A DNA stretch of 64,000 nt from VRUE01 sp963697695 (GTDB taxonomy: Bacteria > Actinomycetota > Thermoleophilia > Solirubrobacterales > 70-9). The DNA lies in contig OY969094.1 in assembly GCA_963697695.1 (NCBI GenBank), forward strand, positions 2,232,001 through 2,296,000, in the 5' to 3' direction. Below, one piece after another: positions 14,856 to 23,481 of this stretch (its first letter is position 1; every line of letters starts with the position of its first letter). A model generated the notes under the pieces. That model had not been told where the DNA came from, searched no databases, and was given only the letters and a program-made list of their open reading frames with translations. The position numbers and the translations under genes were made by a program.

Positions 14856-15470
14856 GTGAGCGCTGTCACCGAGACGCGTAATGCCGACGGCTCAGCGGCG
14901 ACCAAGGGGGCCGAGACCCGGGCGGCCATTCTCGACCGTTCGGTCGACCTCGCTTCGGCCGAAGGGCTGGAGGGGCTGACGATCGGCCGGCTCGCCGCCG
15001 AGCTGGGGATGAGCAAGAGCGGTCTCTTCGCCCACTTCGGCTCCAAGCAGGATCTGCAGCTGGCGACGATCGAGGCCGCAACTCAGCGCTTCCGCGTCGC
15101 AGTGATCGACCCGGCTTTGGGAACGGCCGACGGCGCCCCCCGTCTGCGGGCGATGGTCGACAGCTACATCGCCCACCTCGATAGCGACTCCTATTCCGGC
15201 GGCTGCTTCTGGGCTGCCACTTCTGCTGAGTACGACGACCGGCCCGGTCCCGTGCGAGACGCGATCGTCACGGCGCTCGATGCCTGGCTGGGAGAGCTCG
15301 AGCGCCAGGCGCAGATCGCCGGCGTTGCCGATCCCGCCCGGCTCGCCTTCGAGTTGTACGCAGTGGTGATGGGGGCCAATGCGCGTTATCGCTTGTCGGG
15401 CGATCGCAAGGTGTTCGAGTACGCGCGCGATGCGTTCGAGCGCCTCTTGGACGAAGTGCCCGGGCGCTAG
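14856..15470 (+). CDS. TetR-family transcriptional repressor
   Basis: About 204 residues. N-terminal DNA-binding domain: TRAAILDRSVDLASAEGLEG, then LTIGRLAAELGMSKSGLFAHFGSKQDL, the helix-turn-helix of TetR regulators. The C-terminal domain (GGCFWAATSAEYDDRPGPVRD, FELYAVVMGANARYRL) resembles the TetR_C subgroup with a GCF/L..A motif. Ligand unknown. The operator immediately upstream implies autoregulation and control of the divergent cupin gene. Its stop shares CTAG (15467-15470) with the convergent SnoaL-like gene. Confidence 0.93.
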   Translation: MSAVTETRNADGSAATKGAETRAAILDRSVDLASAEGLEGLTIGRLAAELGMSKSGLFAHFGSKQDLQLATIEAATQRFRVAVIDPALGTADGAPRLRAMVDSYIAHLDSDSYSGGCFWAATSAEYDDRPGPVRDAIVTALDAWLGELERQAQIAGVADPARLAFELYAVVMGANARYRLSGDRKVFEYARDAFERLLDEVPGR

Positions 15471-15901
15471 TCGAGCAGGCCGACCTGGCGCAGGATCGAG
15501 ACCGAGTCCGAGTAGACGTCCTTGCGCTTGATCAGGCCATCCTCGAAGGGGATCACGTCGACCCCGTCCCAGCTGATCGTCTCGCCGCTTGGTGGGACCT
15601 CGATCTCGCCTCTGCGCATCGGCTTCGTGTGGGTGGCCGTTGCCGTCCACTCCTGGGTCACGACTCCCTCGCGCACGTACAGCCGCCGCGTCTCGAACCG
15701 CATATCGGGCCAGGACTCGAAGATCCCGGCGATGTGGGCGCGCACCTCCTCGCCCTGCGCCGTCTCGCCCGCGGTGTGGTTGGCGAAGACCATGTCGGGC
15801 GCGTGCATGGCGACGATCGCATCGAGGTCCTGAGCGTTCCAGGCCTCGTTGTAGCGCCCGATCGCTTCGGTCAGAGCCTCGACACGATCCGCTTCGCTCA
15901 C
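15467..15901 (-). CDS. SnoaL-like / NTF2-fold protein
   Basis: 144 residues. YNEAWNAQDLDAIVAMHAPDMVF is the typical start of the SnoaL-like polyketide-cyclase/NTF2 fold, followed by HIAGIFESWPDMRFETRRLYV, QEWTATATHTKPM and DVIPFEDGLIKRKDVYSD. These cone-shaped barrels act as cyclases, isomerases or hydrolases, or have no known enzyme activity; the substrate cannot be told. The GTG start has TAGAGT 6 nt upstream and no Shine-Dalgarno, suggesting a leaderless message. Confidence 0.85.
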   Translation of the reverse strand: MSEADRVEALTEAIGRYNEAWNAQDLDAIVAMHAPDMVFANHTAGETAQGEEVRAHIAGIFESWPDMRFETRRLYVREGVVTQEWTATATHTKPMRRGEIEVPPSGETISWDGVDVIPFEDGLIKRKDVYSDSVSILRQVGLLD

Positions 15902-15907
15902 CGGCTC

Positions 15908-15913
15908 ACTCTA
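15908..15913 (-). promoter_or_regulatory. Leaderless -10 box of the SnoaL-like gene
   Basis: TAGAGT on the minus strand, 6 nt before the GTG start codon at 15901. Confidence 0.5.
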
Positions 15914-16002
15914 ACCCGAGTGCCTGCAGTGCGGAATGTTGCATTCGGCGCACTATGCGCGCGGTCACCCTAATTACCGTTCGTCCAGCCTAAAAATCTC
16001 GA

Positions 16003-16031
16003 TTGACATCAGATGACTTTTTCTCTAGCAT
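16003..16031 (+). promoter_or_regulatory. Consensus promoter of the vapBC operon, leaderless
   Basis: TTGACA (16003-16008), a 17-bp spacer and TAGCAT (16026-16031). The ATG of the antitoxin is 8 nt after the -10 box, so the transcript should start at or next to the initiation codon. This is the best -35/-10 pair I found in the window. It lies in a locally AT-rich stretch. Confidence 0.75.
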
Positions 16032-16039
16032 CAAACATC

Positions 16040-16294
16040 ATGCCGCGCACCACGCTCGATCTCGACGCGACCGTCCTCTCTGAACTGCGTCGCCGCGCTG
16101 CCGCAGAGCGCAAGAGCATGGGGCAGGTCGCATCTGAGCTGTTGGCGGGAGGCCTCGCGGAGGAGGGTCCGGTCGAGTCGCGCCCGTTGAGCTGGACGAA
16201 GAAGGACATGGGCCCGTTCAGGATCGATCTCGAGGACAAGGAAGCGCTCTGGAATCTCCTCGACAGGGAGGAACTCGAGAGGGGCGGCGGTTGA
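16040..16294 (+). CDS. vapB: VapB-like antitoxin
   Basis: 84 residues from the ATG at 16040. An in-frame ATG at 16013 lies inside the promoter and is rejected. The N-terminus PRTTLDLDATVLSELRRRAAAERKSMGQVASELL fits a ribbon-helix-helix DNA-binding domain; the C-terminus (WTKKDMGPFRIDLEDKEALWNLLDRE) would be the toxin-neutralising tail. Its TGA overlaps the TTG start of the toxin gene (TTGA). Such antitoxins bind their own promoter together with the toxin. Strong context, moderate sequence evidence for the exact subfamily. Confidence 0.85.
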   Translation: MPRTTLDLDATVLSELRRRAAAERKSMGQVASELLAGGLAEEGPVESRPLSWTKKDMGPFRIDLEDKEALWNLLDREELERGGG

Positions 16295-16722
16295 GCACGG
16301 CCATTGACACCAACATCCTGCTGTACGCCTCGAACACCGGCAGCGAGTCGTTCGAGAAGGCATACGCCCTTGTCGAGCGGCTCGCGCGTGGGCCGCAGCT
16401 TCTCTATGTGTTCTGGCCGGTGGCCATGGGATTCCTGCGTCTTTCGACCAACCCGGCCATCGCAGAGAGGCCGCTGTCTCCCTCTGAGGCGCTCTCATCA
16501 TTGAGCGATCTGATCGAACGCGATCACGTCAGAACTCCGGGCGAGGGAGCGGGCTTTCTCTCGGTCTTCAGGGAAACAGCCTCGGCGGGGACCCGTGGAA
16601 AGGACGTAACCGACGTTCACATCGCAGCTTTGATGCGCCAGCACGGTGTCGGCACCATCTACACCCGCGACCGCGACTTCCGCCGCTTCGACGGGATCAG
16701 AGTCGAGGATCCCTTCGCCTGA
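16291..16722 (+). CDS. vapC: VapC-like PIN-domain toxin ribonuclease
   Basis: 143 residues. PIN-domain acidic residues: Asp6 in AIDTNILLYAS, Asp in DVTDVHIAALMRQHG and Asp in TIYTRDRDFRRFDG. The mid-domain motif reads PVAMGFLRLSTNPAI, where some VapC proteins have Glu in place of Gly; other mycobacterial-type VapC proteins also lack it, so I do not read this as inactivation. It is a Mg-dependent endoribonuclease inhibiting translation when freed from VapB. TTG start overlapping the antitoxin stop. Confidence 0.88.
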   Translation: MSTAIDTNILLYASNTGSESFEKAYALVERLARGPQLLYVFWPVAMGFLRLSTNPAIAERPLSPSEALSSLSDLIERDHVRTPGEGAGFLSVFRETASAGTRGKDVTDVHIAALMRQHGVGTIYTRDRDFRRFDGIRVEDPFA

Positions 16723-16729
16723 CCGCCGA

Positions 16730-16735
16730 TACCCT
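16730..16735 (+). promoter_or_regulatory. Leaderless -10 box of the amine oxidase gene
   Basis: TACCCT 7 nt before the ATG at 16743, with no Shine-Dalgarno. Confidence 0.4.
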
Positions 16736-16742
16736 GCCTTCC

Positions 16743-18131
16743 ATGTCCGGAGGGGAGAGGCTGAGCGTGGATATCGCTGTCGTCGGCGCCGGGTTGTCCG
16801 GCCTCTACGCGGCGAGTGCTGTCATCGGAGCGGGGCGGAGCGCGGTTGTGCTCGAGGCGCGGGATCGGGTCGGTGGCAGGCTGCTCAACGCGTTCCCGGG
16901 TGGCGGGGTGCAGGTCGACTTGGGCGGCCAGTGGGTCGGATCCGACCACTCTCGGGTCCAGGACCTGGCAGCGGAGCTCGGGATCGGGATCTTCCCCCAG
17001 TTCGAGGCAGGCCGGAACCTGCTTGACGTAGCCGGCAAGCGTCGCCGCTATCGGGGGACGATTCCCCGTCTCGGCCCCGGCGTGCTCTGGGACATCTTCG
17101 TCACCCGCCGTCGCATTGCCCGCTTGGCAGCAGAAGTGGGGGTGGAGGAGCCTTGGACCGCGGCACGAGCCGCCGAGCTCGATGCGCAGACACTCGCCCA
17201 GTGGTGCGAGGCGAACGTGAGGACCCCGATCGCACGCGAGCTGATCGGGCTGGCCGGACGCACCATCTGGGGGGCCGGGGCGGAGGAGCTCTCGATGCTC
17301 CATGTCCTCTTCTACGTCCGCTCCGCGGGCAGCTTCGACAAGCTGATCGACACCAAAGGCGGCGCCCAGCAGGACCGGCTCGAGGGCGGCGCGCAGACGC
17401 TTGCGCTCGGCCTTTCCGAGGGTCTTGACGACCGGGTGCGGCTCGGAACGCCGGTACGGCGGATCGAGCAAGGAGACAAGACGGTGCGGCTCTTCGCCGA
17501 CGGCGTCGAGGTCGATGCCCGGCGAGCGATCGTCGCCGTTCCGCCCGCGATCGCCGCAGCGATCGAGTTCGACCCGCCCCTGCCCGAGCTTCGCCGGCGG
17601 CTCGCGGGACGCTTCCTGCCCGGCGCTCTGACCAAGTGCGTCGCCGTCTACGAGGAGCCCTTTTGGCGCGCAGACGGACTCAGCGGCGAGTCGGTGACCG
17701 ACGCCGGCCCGGTGACGCTGAGCTTCGATTGCTCGCCCCAGGACGGATCGGCCGGAGTGATGCTCGGCTTTGTCGGCGGCCCCGACGCGCGCCAGATGGA
17801 GACGATGGACGCGTCCCAGCGTCGCGAGGCGGCGCTCGGCTGCTTCGAGCGGCTCTTCGGTCCGCGGGCGGCAGAGCCACTCAACTACGCCGAACAGGCC
17901 TGGACTGCGGAGGAGGAGTGGTCAGGCGGAGGCCCGACCTCCAACTTCGGTCCCGGTGGCTGGAGCGAGTGCGGTCCGGCGCTGCGCGAGCCGGTCGGTC
18001 TTGTCCACTGGGCCGGCACAGAGACGGCGACCGTGTGGAGCGGCTATATGGAGGGCGCCCTGCAAGCGGGCGACAGGGCGGCCGCCGAGGCGTTGTCGTT
18101 GCCGGCGGAGGCCGGCAGCCCGGTCGCCTAG
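16743..18131 (+). CDS. FAD-dependent amine oxidase (MAO/putrescine-oxidase-like)
   Basis: 462 residues. The N-terminal Rossmann FAD motif is DIAVVGAGLSGLYAASAV, with the ribose-binding Glu in VVLEARDRVGGR and then QVDLGGQWVG. The C-terminal FAD motif is GLVHWAGTETATVWSGYMEGA. It is a soluble flavin monoamine oxidase oxidising primary or polyamines to aldehyde, ammonia and hydrogen peroxide. The substrate (putrescine, tyramine or other) is not readable. GTETA is near the position of the cysteinyl-flavin site of eukaryotic MAO, but no Cys precedes it, so FAD is likely noncovalent. A TACCCT -10 box suggests leaderless transcription. Confidence 0.92.
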   Translation: MSGGERLSVDIAVVGAGLSGLYAASAVIGAGRSAVVLEARDRVGGRLLNAFPGGGVQVDLGGQWVGSDHSRVQDLAAELGIGIFPQFEAGRNLLDVAGKRRRYRGTIPRLGPGVLWDIFVTRRRIARLAAEVGVEEPWTAARAAELDAQTLAQWCEANVRTPIARELIGLAGRTIWGAGAEELSMLHVLFYVRSAGSFDKLIDTKGGAQQDRLEGGAQTLALGLSEGLDDRVRLGTPVRRIEQGDKTVRLFADGVEVDARRAIVAVPPAIAAAIEFDPPLPELRRRLAGRFLPGALTKCVAVYEEPFWRADGLSGESVTDAGPVTLSFDCSPQDGSAGVMLGFVGGPDARQMETMDASQRREAALGCFERLFGPRAAEPLNYAEQAWTAEEEWSGGGPTSNFGPGGWSECGPALREPVGLVHWAGTETATVWSGYMEGALQAGDRAAAEALSLPAEAGSPVA

Positions 18132-18134
18132 GCT
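18129..18134 (+). promoter_or_regulatory. Leaderless -10 box of rlmN overlapping the previous stop codon
   Basis: TAGGCT 6 nt before the GTG at 18141. Its TAG is also the stop codon of the amine oxidase gene. Confidence 0.5.
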
Positions 18135-18140
18135 CGTCTG

Positions 18141-19118
<978 letters not shown>

Positions 19119-19125
19119 CCCACGC

Positions 19126-19164
19126 GAATCAAGTTTCCGCGCCGTTTGATGGAGAACTTGATTC
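19126..19164. repeat. Inverted repeat downstream of rlmN
   Basis: GAATCAAGTT (19126-19135) and AACTTGATTC (19155-19164): perfect 10-bp arms around a 19-nt loop, 7 nt past the rlmN stop. It has no T tract, so it is either a weak terminator or a processing hairpin. A 10-bp palindrome ACTGGCCAGT at 19175-19184 lies just upstream of the P450 -10-like TAGGAT (19193-19198) and may be an operator (weak). Confidence 0.55.
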
Positions 19165-19207
19165 GGATCCACAAACTGGCCAGTCAGCCAATTAGGATGC
19201 AGGGGCG

Positions 19208-20659
19208 ATGGCCGTCGAGACCCCACCACGCCCGCCGGCACGAGTCGAGCCGCCCAAACAGCTGAGCCCCAATCCGGTCCGCCGGGTGGCCGAAGACGTG
19301 CGCGCAGAGATCAGCGTTCGTCGCCGCGGTGCCTACCCGCCCGGCCCCCAGGACTTCAACGTCGGCCGCACCCTGCAGGCCGCCCGCGATCCGCTGCCGA
19401 TGCTGCTCGCCCTCTACGAGGAGTACGGGCCGATCTTCAGCGCCCGCCTCCTTCACCACCCGGTGATCTTCATGCTCGGCCCCGAGGCCAACCACTTCAT
19501 CACCGTCGCCCACCCGGAGAACTTCCACTGGCGCGAGTCCAGCTTCGGCGACCTGATCCCATTGCTCGGCGACGGCCTGCTGACGATCGACGACGCCTAC
19601 CACGACCGCGCCCGCGAGATCATGATGCCGGCCTTCCACCGCCGGCAGGTTGCGGCATCGGTGGAGGCGATGGTGACCGAGGCGACTCCGGCGATCGAGC
19701 GGCTGCGAGAGGGCGAGGTCGTCGACGTCTACGAGTGGATGCGGGGCCTGGCGATGCGGATCGCGATGCGGGCGCTGCTCGGCCTCGATCCCGACGAGGC
19801 CGGCAAAGGCGCCGCGGCCGCCGAGCACTTCGAGCGGGCGCTTGGCTTCTACGGCATCGATTTCCACCTGCGGTTGCTGCGCGGACCGGGATCGCCCTGG
19901 TCGAAGATGGCCGCCTCGCGCGCGGTGCTTGACGAGATCGTCTACGGCGAGATCTCGCAGCGGCGCAAGAACCCGGACCCAGAGAAGATGGACATCCTCA
20001 GCCTCCTGATCGGTGTTCGCGACGAGGCCGGCGAGGGCTTCGCCGACAAGGAGGTTCGCGACCAGCTGATGACCCTGATGTTCGCCGGTCACGACACCTC
20101 GACCTCGACCCTGACCTTCATGATGCACGAGCTGGCCCGCCACCCCGATGTGCTCGAGCGCCTGCAGAAGGAGCAGGACGAGGTGCTCGGTGGCGACATC
20201 CCGGACATCGAGCGGCTGGAGCGCGAGATGCCCTATCTCGACATGGTTCTCGACGAGGTCCTGCGCCTCTACCCGCCGGCCTGGATCGGCCCCCGGCGGG
20301 CTGTACGCGACTTCGAGTTCAATGGCCACCGGGTCTCCCGCGGCGCCTACGTCAACTACTGCTCCTGGGCCAGCCACCGCATTCCCGAAGTCTTCCCCGA
20401 GCCGGAGGCTTTCATCCCGGAGCGCTTTACCCGCGAGCGCAAGGCGGCGCTGCCGCGCGGCGCCTATGTGCCCTTCGGCGGTGGGCGGCGAATCTGCATC
20501 GGCAAGCGCTTCGGCCAGACCGAGGTGAAGCTGGTGGCGACGATGCTGCTGCAGCGCCTGCGCCTCGACGCGATGCCGGGCCGGACGATGACGGTGCGCC
20601 AGATGCCCACGCTCTCGCCCCGGGGTGGGCTGGAGATGCGGGTGCTTCCGCGCCAGTAG
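19208..20659 (+). CDS. Cytochrome P450 monooxygenase
   Basis: 483 residues, soluble bacterial P450. I-helix oxygen-binding motif AGHDTSTSTLTF, K-helix ExxR in DEVLRLYP, PERF motif EAFIPERFTRE, and heme-binding FGGGRRICIGKRFGQ with the axial Cys. The loop before the heme Cys and the I-helix sequence resemble the CYP102/CYP4-like fatty-acid hydroxylase group more than class I actinobacterial P450s; this is inference. No ferredoxin or reductase is adjacent, so redox partners are elsewhere. Function unknown beyond hydroxylation. Confidence 0.93.
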   Translation: MAVETPPRPPARVEPPKQLSPNPVRRVAEDVRAEISVRRRGAYPPGPQDFNVGRTLQAARDPLPMLLALYEEYGPIFSARLLHHPVIFMLGPEANHFITVAHPENFHWRESSFGDLIPLLGDGLLTIDDAYHDRAREIMMPAFHRRQVAASVEAMVTEATPAIERLREGEVVDVYEWMRGLAMRIAMRALLGLDPDEAGKGAAAAEHFERALGFYGIDFHLRLLRGPGSPWSKMAASRAVLDEIVYGEISQRRKNPDPEKMDILSLLIGVRDEAGEGFADKEVRDQLMTLMFAGHDTSTSTLTFMMHELARHPDVLERLQKEQDEVLGGDIPDIERLEREMPYLDMVLDEVLRLYPPAWIGPRRAVRDFEFNGHRVSRGAYVNYCSWASHRIPEVFPEPEAFIPERFTRERKAALPRGAYVPFGGGRRICIGKRFGQTEVKLVATMLLQRLRLDAMPGRTMTVRQMPTLSPRGGLEMRVLPRQ

Positions 20660-20702
20660 CTCGCCGCTCCCGGCCCGGCCTTCGGCGATGATCTGAGCGC
20701 CG

Positions 20703-21935
20703 ATGCGCGCCCTGGTCATCTCCGACACCCACTTCGGCGCCTGGACGGGCCGCGACCTGCTGGCCGAGGAGCGCTACCTGGAGCGGCTGGCACCGCACCT
20801 GGAGGGAATCGACGAGCTGATCTTCCTCGGCGATCTCTATGACTTCCTCTTCGGTTCGGTCGGCGATGCCGTCGAGGCCTCCGCCGGGCTGCTGGACCTG
20901 ATCGCCGAGAAGCTGCCCGGCAAGCGCCTGGTCTTCCTTGCCGGCAACCACGACCATCACCTCGTTCATCGCGACGCCGAGAACCGGCTCGAGGCCCAGC
21001 TCGCCGCCGGGCTCTCGCCTGGGAGCGATCCAGAGGCCCCGCCTGAGTCCGGTCACGCCGGACCGGGCTACTTCCGATCCTTCCTGACGCGGCGCCTGCC
21101 CGGGGTCGAGGTCGAGATCGCCTACCCCACCTACAGCTTCGCCGGCGTCCTCTGCACGCACGGTCACTACCTCGACCCGCACGCGCGGCTCTCCGGCTCG
21201 CGCGGCGACCGCCTCCTGACCCACGCGCTGTGGGGCATCGCCACCGGTGGCCCCGAGCAGCCGAAGTGCATCGAGGACTACGAGTCGGTGACCACGCTGC
21301 TGACCGAGTGGCTCTACATCGCCGCCCAGATGCCGCACGGCACCCACGCCCAGCAGAACGTCTACAGAGCGGCGCAGCGCGCCGGCCGGGCCGCCTCCGC
21401 GCTCTCGCTGCCGCTGCGGGCAGCGAAGCGACTGGGCGCCGAGCTGCGCGATCGCGGTTTGGGGCCTGCGTCCGAGCAGTCGCTGCCGAGCGAGGCCCAT
21501 TTCGATTCGGTCGTCCGGGAGGAGGCCGAGCGCCGGCGCCGCGAGCAGCCGGCGCCGGAAGCAGCCTGGCCACGACCGGCGTATCCGGCTGCGACGGTGG
21601 TCTCGCCCAGCGATCCCTCCGAGCACGCGCTCGAGGCCTTCGCGCAGGTGGTCGAGAACCTCGGCTGGAATCGCGAGGCGGAGAAGATCGTCTTCGCCCA
21701 CACCCACCAGCCGCTTGCGGCCGTCCGCTCCAGCCGCGACTCGCGCACGCGCTACTGGAACACCGGCTCCTGGATCTACGAGCCCGACCTCGGCTCGCGC
21801 CAGGCCTACGCCCGCTACCTGCGTTACGCCTGGCCTGGCACCGCGGTGGTCATCGACGACGAAGAGCCGGAACCTCGCTTGGTCGAGATGCTCGCGGACC
21901 TCAACCCGCTTGCCTCTCACAGTCGCCCTCACTAA
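20703..21935 (+). CDS. Calcineurin-like metallophosphoesterase
   Basis: 410 residues with the full dimetal motif set: DTHFG near residue 8, GDLYD near 46, GNHDHH near 80, THGHYLDPH near 155 and AHTHQPLAA near 330. A long insertion (about residues 210-310, AQRAGRAASALSLPLRAAKR) separates the last two. LpxH-like core arrangement, but Actinobacteria lack lipid A, so another phosphoester is the substrate. No signal peptide. It starts 43 nt after the P450 stop. Confidence 0.9.
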   Translation: MRALVISDTHFGAWTGRDLLAEERYLERLAPHLEGIDELIFLGDLYDFLFGSVGDAVEASAGLLDLIAEKLPGKRLVFLAGNHDHHLVHRDAENRLEAQLAAGLSPGSDPEAPPESGHAGPGYFRSFLTRRLPGVEVEIAYPTYSFAGVLCTHGHYLDPHARLSGSRGDRLLTHALWGIATGGPEQPKCIEDYESVTTLLTEWLYIAAQMPHGTHAQQNVYRAAQRAGRAASALSLPLRAAKRLGAELRDRGLGPASEQSLPSEAHFDSVVREEAERRRREQPAPEAAWPRPAYPAATVVSPSDPSEHALEAFAQVVENLGWNREAEKIVFAHTHQPLAAVRSSRDSRTRYWNTGSWIYEPDLGSRQAYARYLRYAWPGTAVVIDDEEPEPRLVEMLADLNPLASHSRPH

Positions 21936-21975
21936 GGTCACCCGGGGCAGGCTTATTTCTGCGGAAGGAGCTCCG

Positions 21976-23364
21976 ATGTCCCCGTCTCTTGGCCCGAACG
22001 ACCTCGACCCGCTTCGGGCGGACTTCTCCGGTGTGGTCCTCGCCGACGGCGACGCCGGTTACGACGACGCCCGCACGATCTTCAACTCGATGATCGCCAA
22101 GCGGCCGGCGGCGATTGCGCAGTGCGAGCGGGCGGAGGACGTTCGCGCAGCGCTTGCCTTCGCCCGGGAGAACGGCCTCGAGGTCGCTGTTCGCGGCGGC
22201 GGCCACAGCGTCGCCGGCGCCTGCCTCAGCGACGGTGGCCTGACGATCGACCTGCGGCGAATGAACCGGGTCTCGGTCGATCCGGGCGCGCGCACGGCGA
22301 CGGTTGCCGGAGGGGCCGCCTGGGGCGACTTCGACCGTGCCTGCCGGCCCCACGGGCTCGCTGCTACCGGCGGGCGGGTTTCCACGACCGGTGTCGCCGG
22401 GCTTGCCCTCGGCGGCGGCTCCGGCTGGATCGAGCGTAAGTTCGGCCTCGCCTGCGACAACCTGCTCTCGGTCGAGCTGGTCAGCGCCGATGGCCGCACC
22501 GTTCGCGCCTCCGAGGACGAGAACCCCGAGCTATTCTGGGCTCTGCATGGCGGCGGCGGCAACTTCGGCATCGCCACCGAGCTGACCTTCCGGCTGCACC
22601 CGATGCCCGCCTTCACCGCTGCGCTGCTCTTCTGGTCGCCTGCTGACGGACCGGCGTTGAGCCGGGCCTATCGCGACTTCGCTGCCGAGGCCCCGGCTGA
22701 GGTGGGAGGCGCCCTGCTCTACCTGACCGGCCCACCCGAGGAATTCGTCCCCGCACACCTCCACAACCAGCTCGCGCTTGCAGCGCTCGTCACCTACACC
22801 GGCCCGGAGGCGGCGGCGCGCGAGGCGATGGCGCCGCTGCTCGAGCGCGAACCGGAGGGGCAGATGATCGCCGAGATGCCCTATGCCGAGCTGCAGTCGA
22901 TGCTCGACGACCCACCGGGCTACCGCAACTACTGGTCGGCGGAGTACCTGAACGAGCTGCCCGACCCCGCGATCGACGCGTTTTGCGCCCGCGCCGGGGA
23001 ACTCATCATCCCTTCGCCGACCCAGCACATCATCTTCCCCTGGGGTGGCGCGGTCTCCGCCGGGGCGGAGGGTTCGCCGATGGCAACCCGGAAATCGCCC
23101 TGGGTCGTCCACCCGTTGACGATGTGGGAGGACCCGGCCGACGACGAGCGGGCGATCCAGTGGACCCGCGACGTCTGCGCAGACGTCAAGCCGTACTCCA
23201 CCGGAGCGACTTACCTCAACTTCGTCGGCGACGAGGGGGAGGAGCGGATCGTCTCAGGCTACGGGCGGGAGAACTACGACCGCCTGGCCGCCGTCAAGGC
23301 CGAGTACGACCCCGACAACGTCTTCCACCTCCACCACCCGATCCAACCCCTCGCCACGGCCTAG
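21976..23364 (+). CDS. FAD-linked oxidoreductase (berberine-bridge / 6-hydroxynicotine-oxidase type)
   Basis: 462 residues from the ATG at 21976 (AAGGAG upstream). The reading frame is open back to 21715, but the extra part overlaps the phosphoesterase gene. PCMH-type FAD domain: EVAVRGGGHSVAGACLSDGG carries the His that binds FAD covalently, then TTGVAGLALGGGSGWIERKFG. There is no Cys at the second covalent site, so a mono-covalent flavin is likely. The C-terminal BBE segment is ENYDRLAAVKAEYDPDNVFH. It oxidises a sugar, alkaloid or related alcohol/amine; substrate unknown. Confidence 0.9.
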   Translation: MSPSLGPNDLDPLRADFSGVVLADGDAGYDDARTIFNSMIAKRPAAIAQCERAEDVRAALAFARENGLEVAVRGGGHSVAGACLSDGGLTIDLRRMNRVSVDPGARTATVAGGAAWGDFDRACRPHGLAATGGRVSTTGVAGLALGGGSGWIERKFGLACDNLLSVELVSADGRTVRASEDENPELFWALHGGGGNFGIATELTFRLHPMPAFTAALLFWSPADGPALSRAYRDFAAEAPAEVGGALLYLTGPPEEFVPAHLHNQLALAALVTYTGPEAAAREAMAPLLEREPEGQMIAEMPYAELQSMLDDPPGYRNYWSAEYLNELPDPAIDAFCARAGELIIPSPTQHIIFPWGGAVSAGAEGSPMATRKSPWVVHPLTMWEDPADDERAIQWTRDVCADVKPYSTGATYLNFVGDEGEERIVSGYGRENYDRLAAVKAEYDPDNVFHLHHPIQPLATA

Positions 23365-23410
23365 GGTTTCCTTAATAAGCGGCTCCGAGCCCAAGCCCAG
23401 CTGGCGCGAA

Positions 23411-23470
23411 GGGATCCGCGGGGTAGGGGTGGAGCGTCTAGTTAAGCGGAACCCCTACCCCGCGGATCCC
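23411..23470. repeat. Long-stem palindromic element, family C copy 1
   Basis: Perfect 20-bp inverted repeat (23411-23430 with 23451-23470) around a 20-nt loop, between the convergent FAD-oxidase and glnN genes. The minus-strand sequence of 23440-23459 reads GGTAGGGGTTCCGCTTAACT and matches 52118-52137 in the greA-lysS gap with one change. It has no T tract; it may act as a bidirectional terminator or an mRNA 3' stabiliser. Positions 23365-23410 hold nothing else I recognise. Confidence 0.85.
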
Positions 23471-23481
23471 AACCCCCGCGC

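Noticed and set aside
16013..16039. VapB start at ATG 16013
   Set aside because: It sits inside the -35/-10 spacer of the strong promoter. The ribbon-helix-helix domain starts at 16040.
16291..16722. VapC inactivated because of the missing mid-domain Glu
   Set aside because: Known VapC proteins of the mycobacterial type also lack Glu here; the other acidic residues are present.
19175..19184. Palindrome ACTGGCCAGT before the P450 gene as a firm operator
   Set aside because: Only 10 bp, a common composition in GC-rich DNA. Mentioned within the neighbouring inverted-repeat entry instead.
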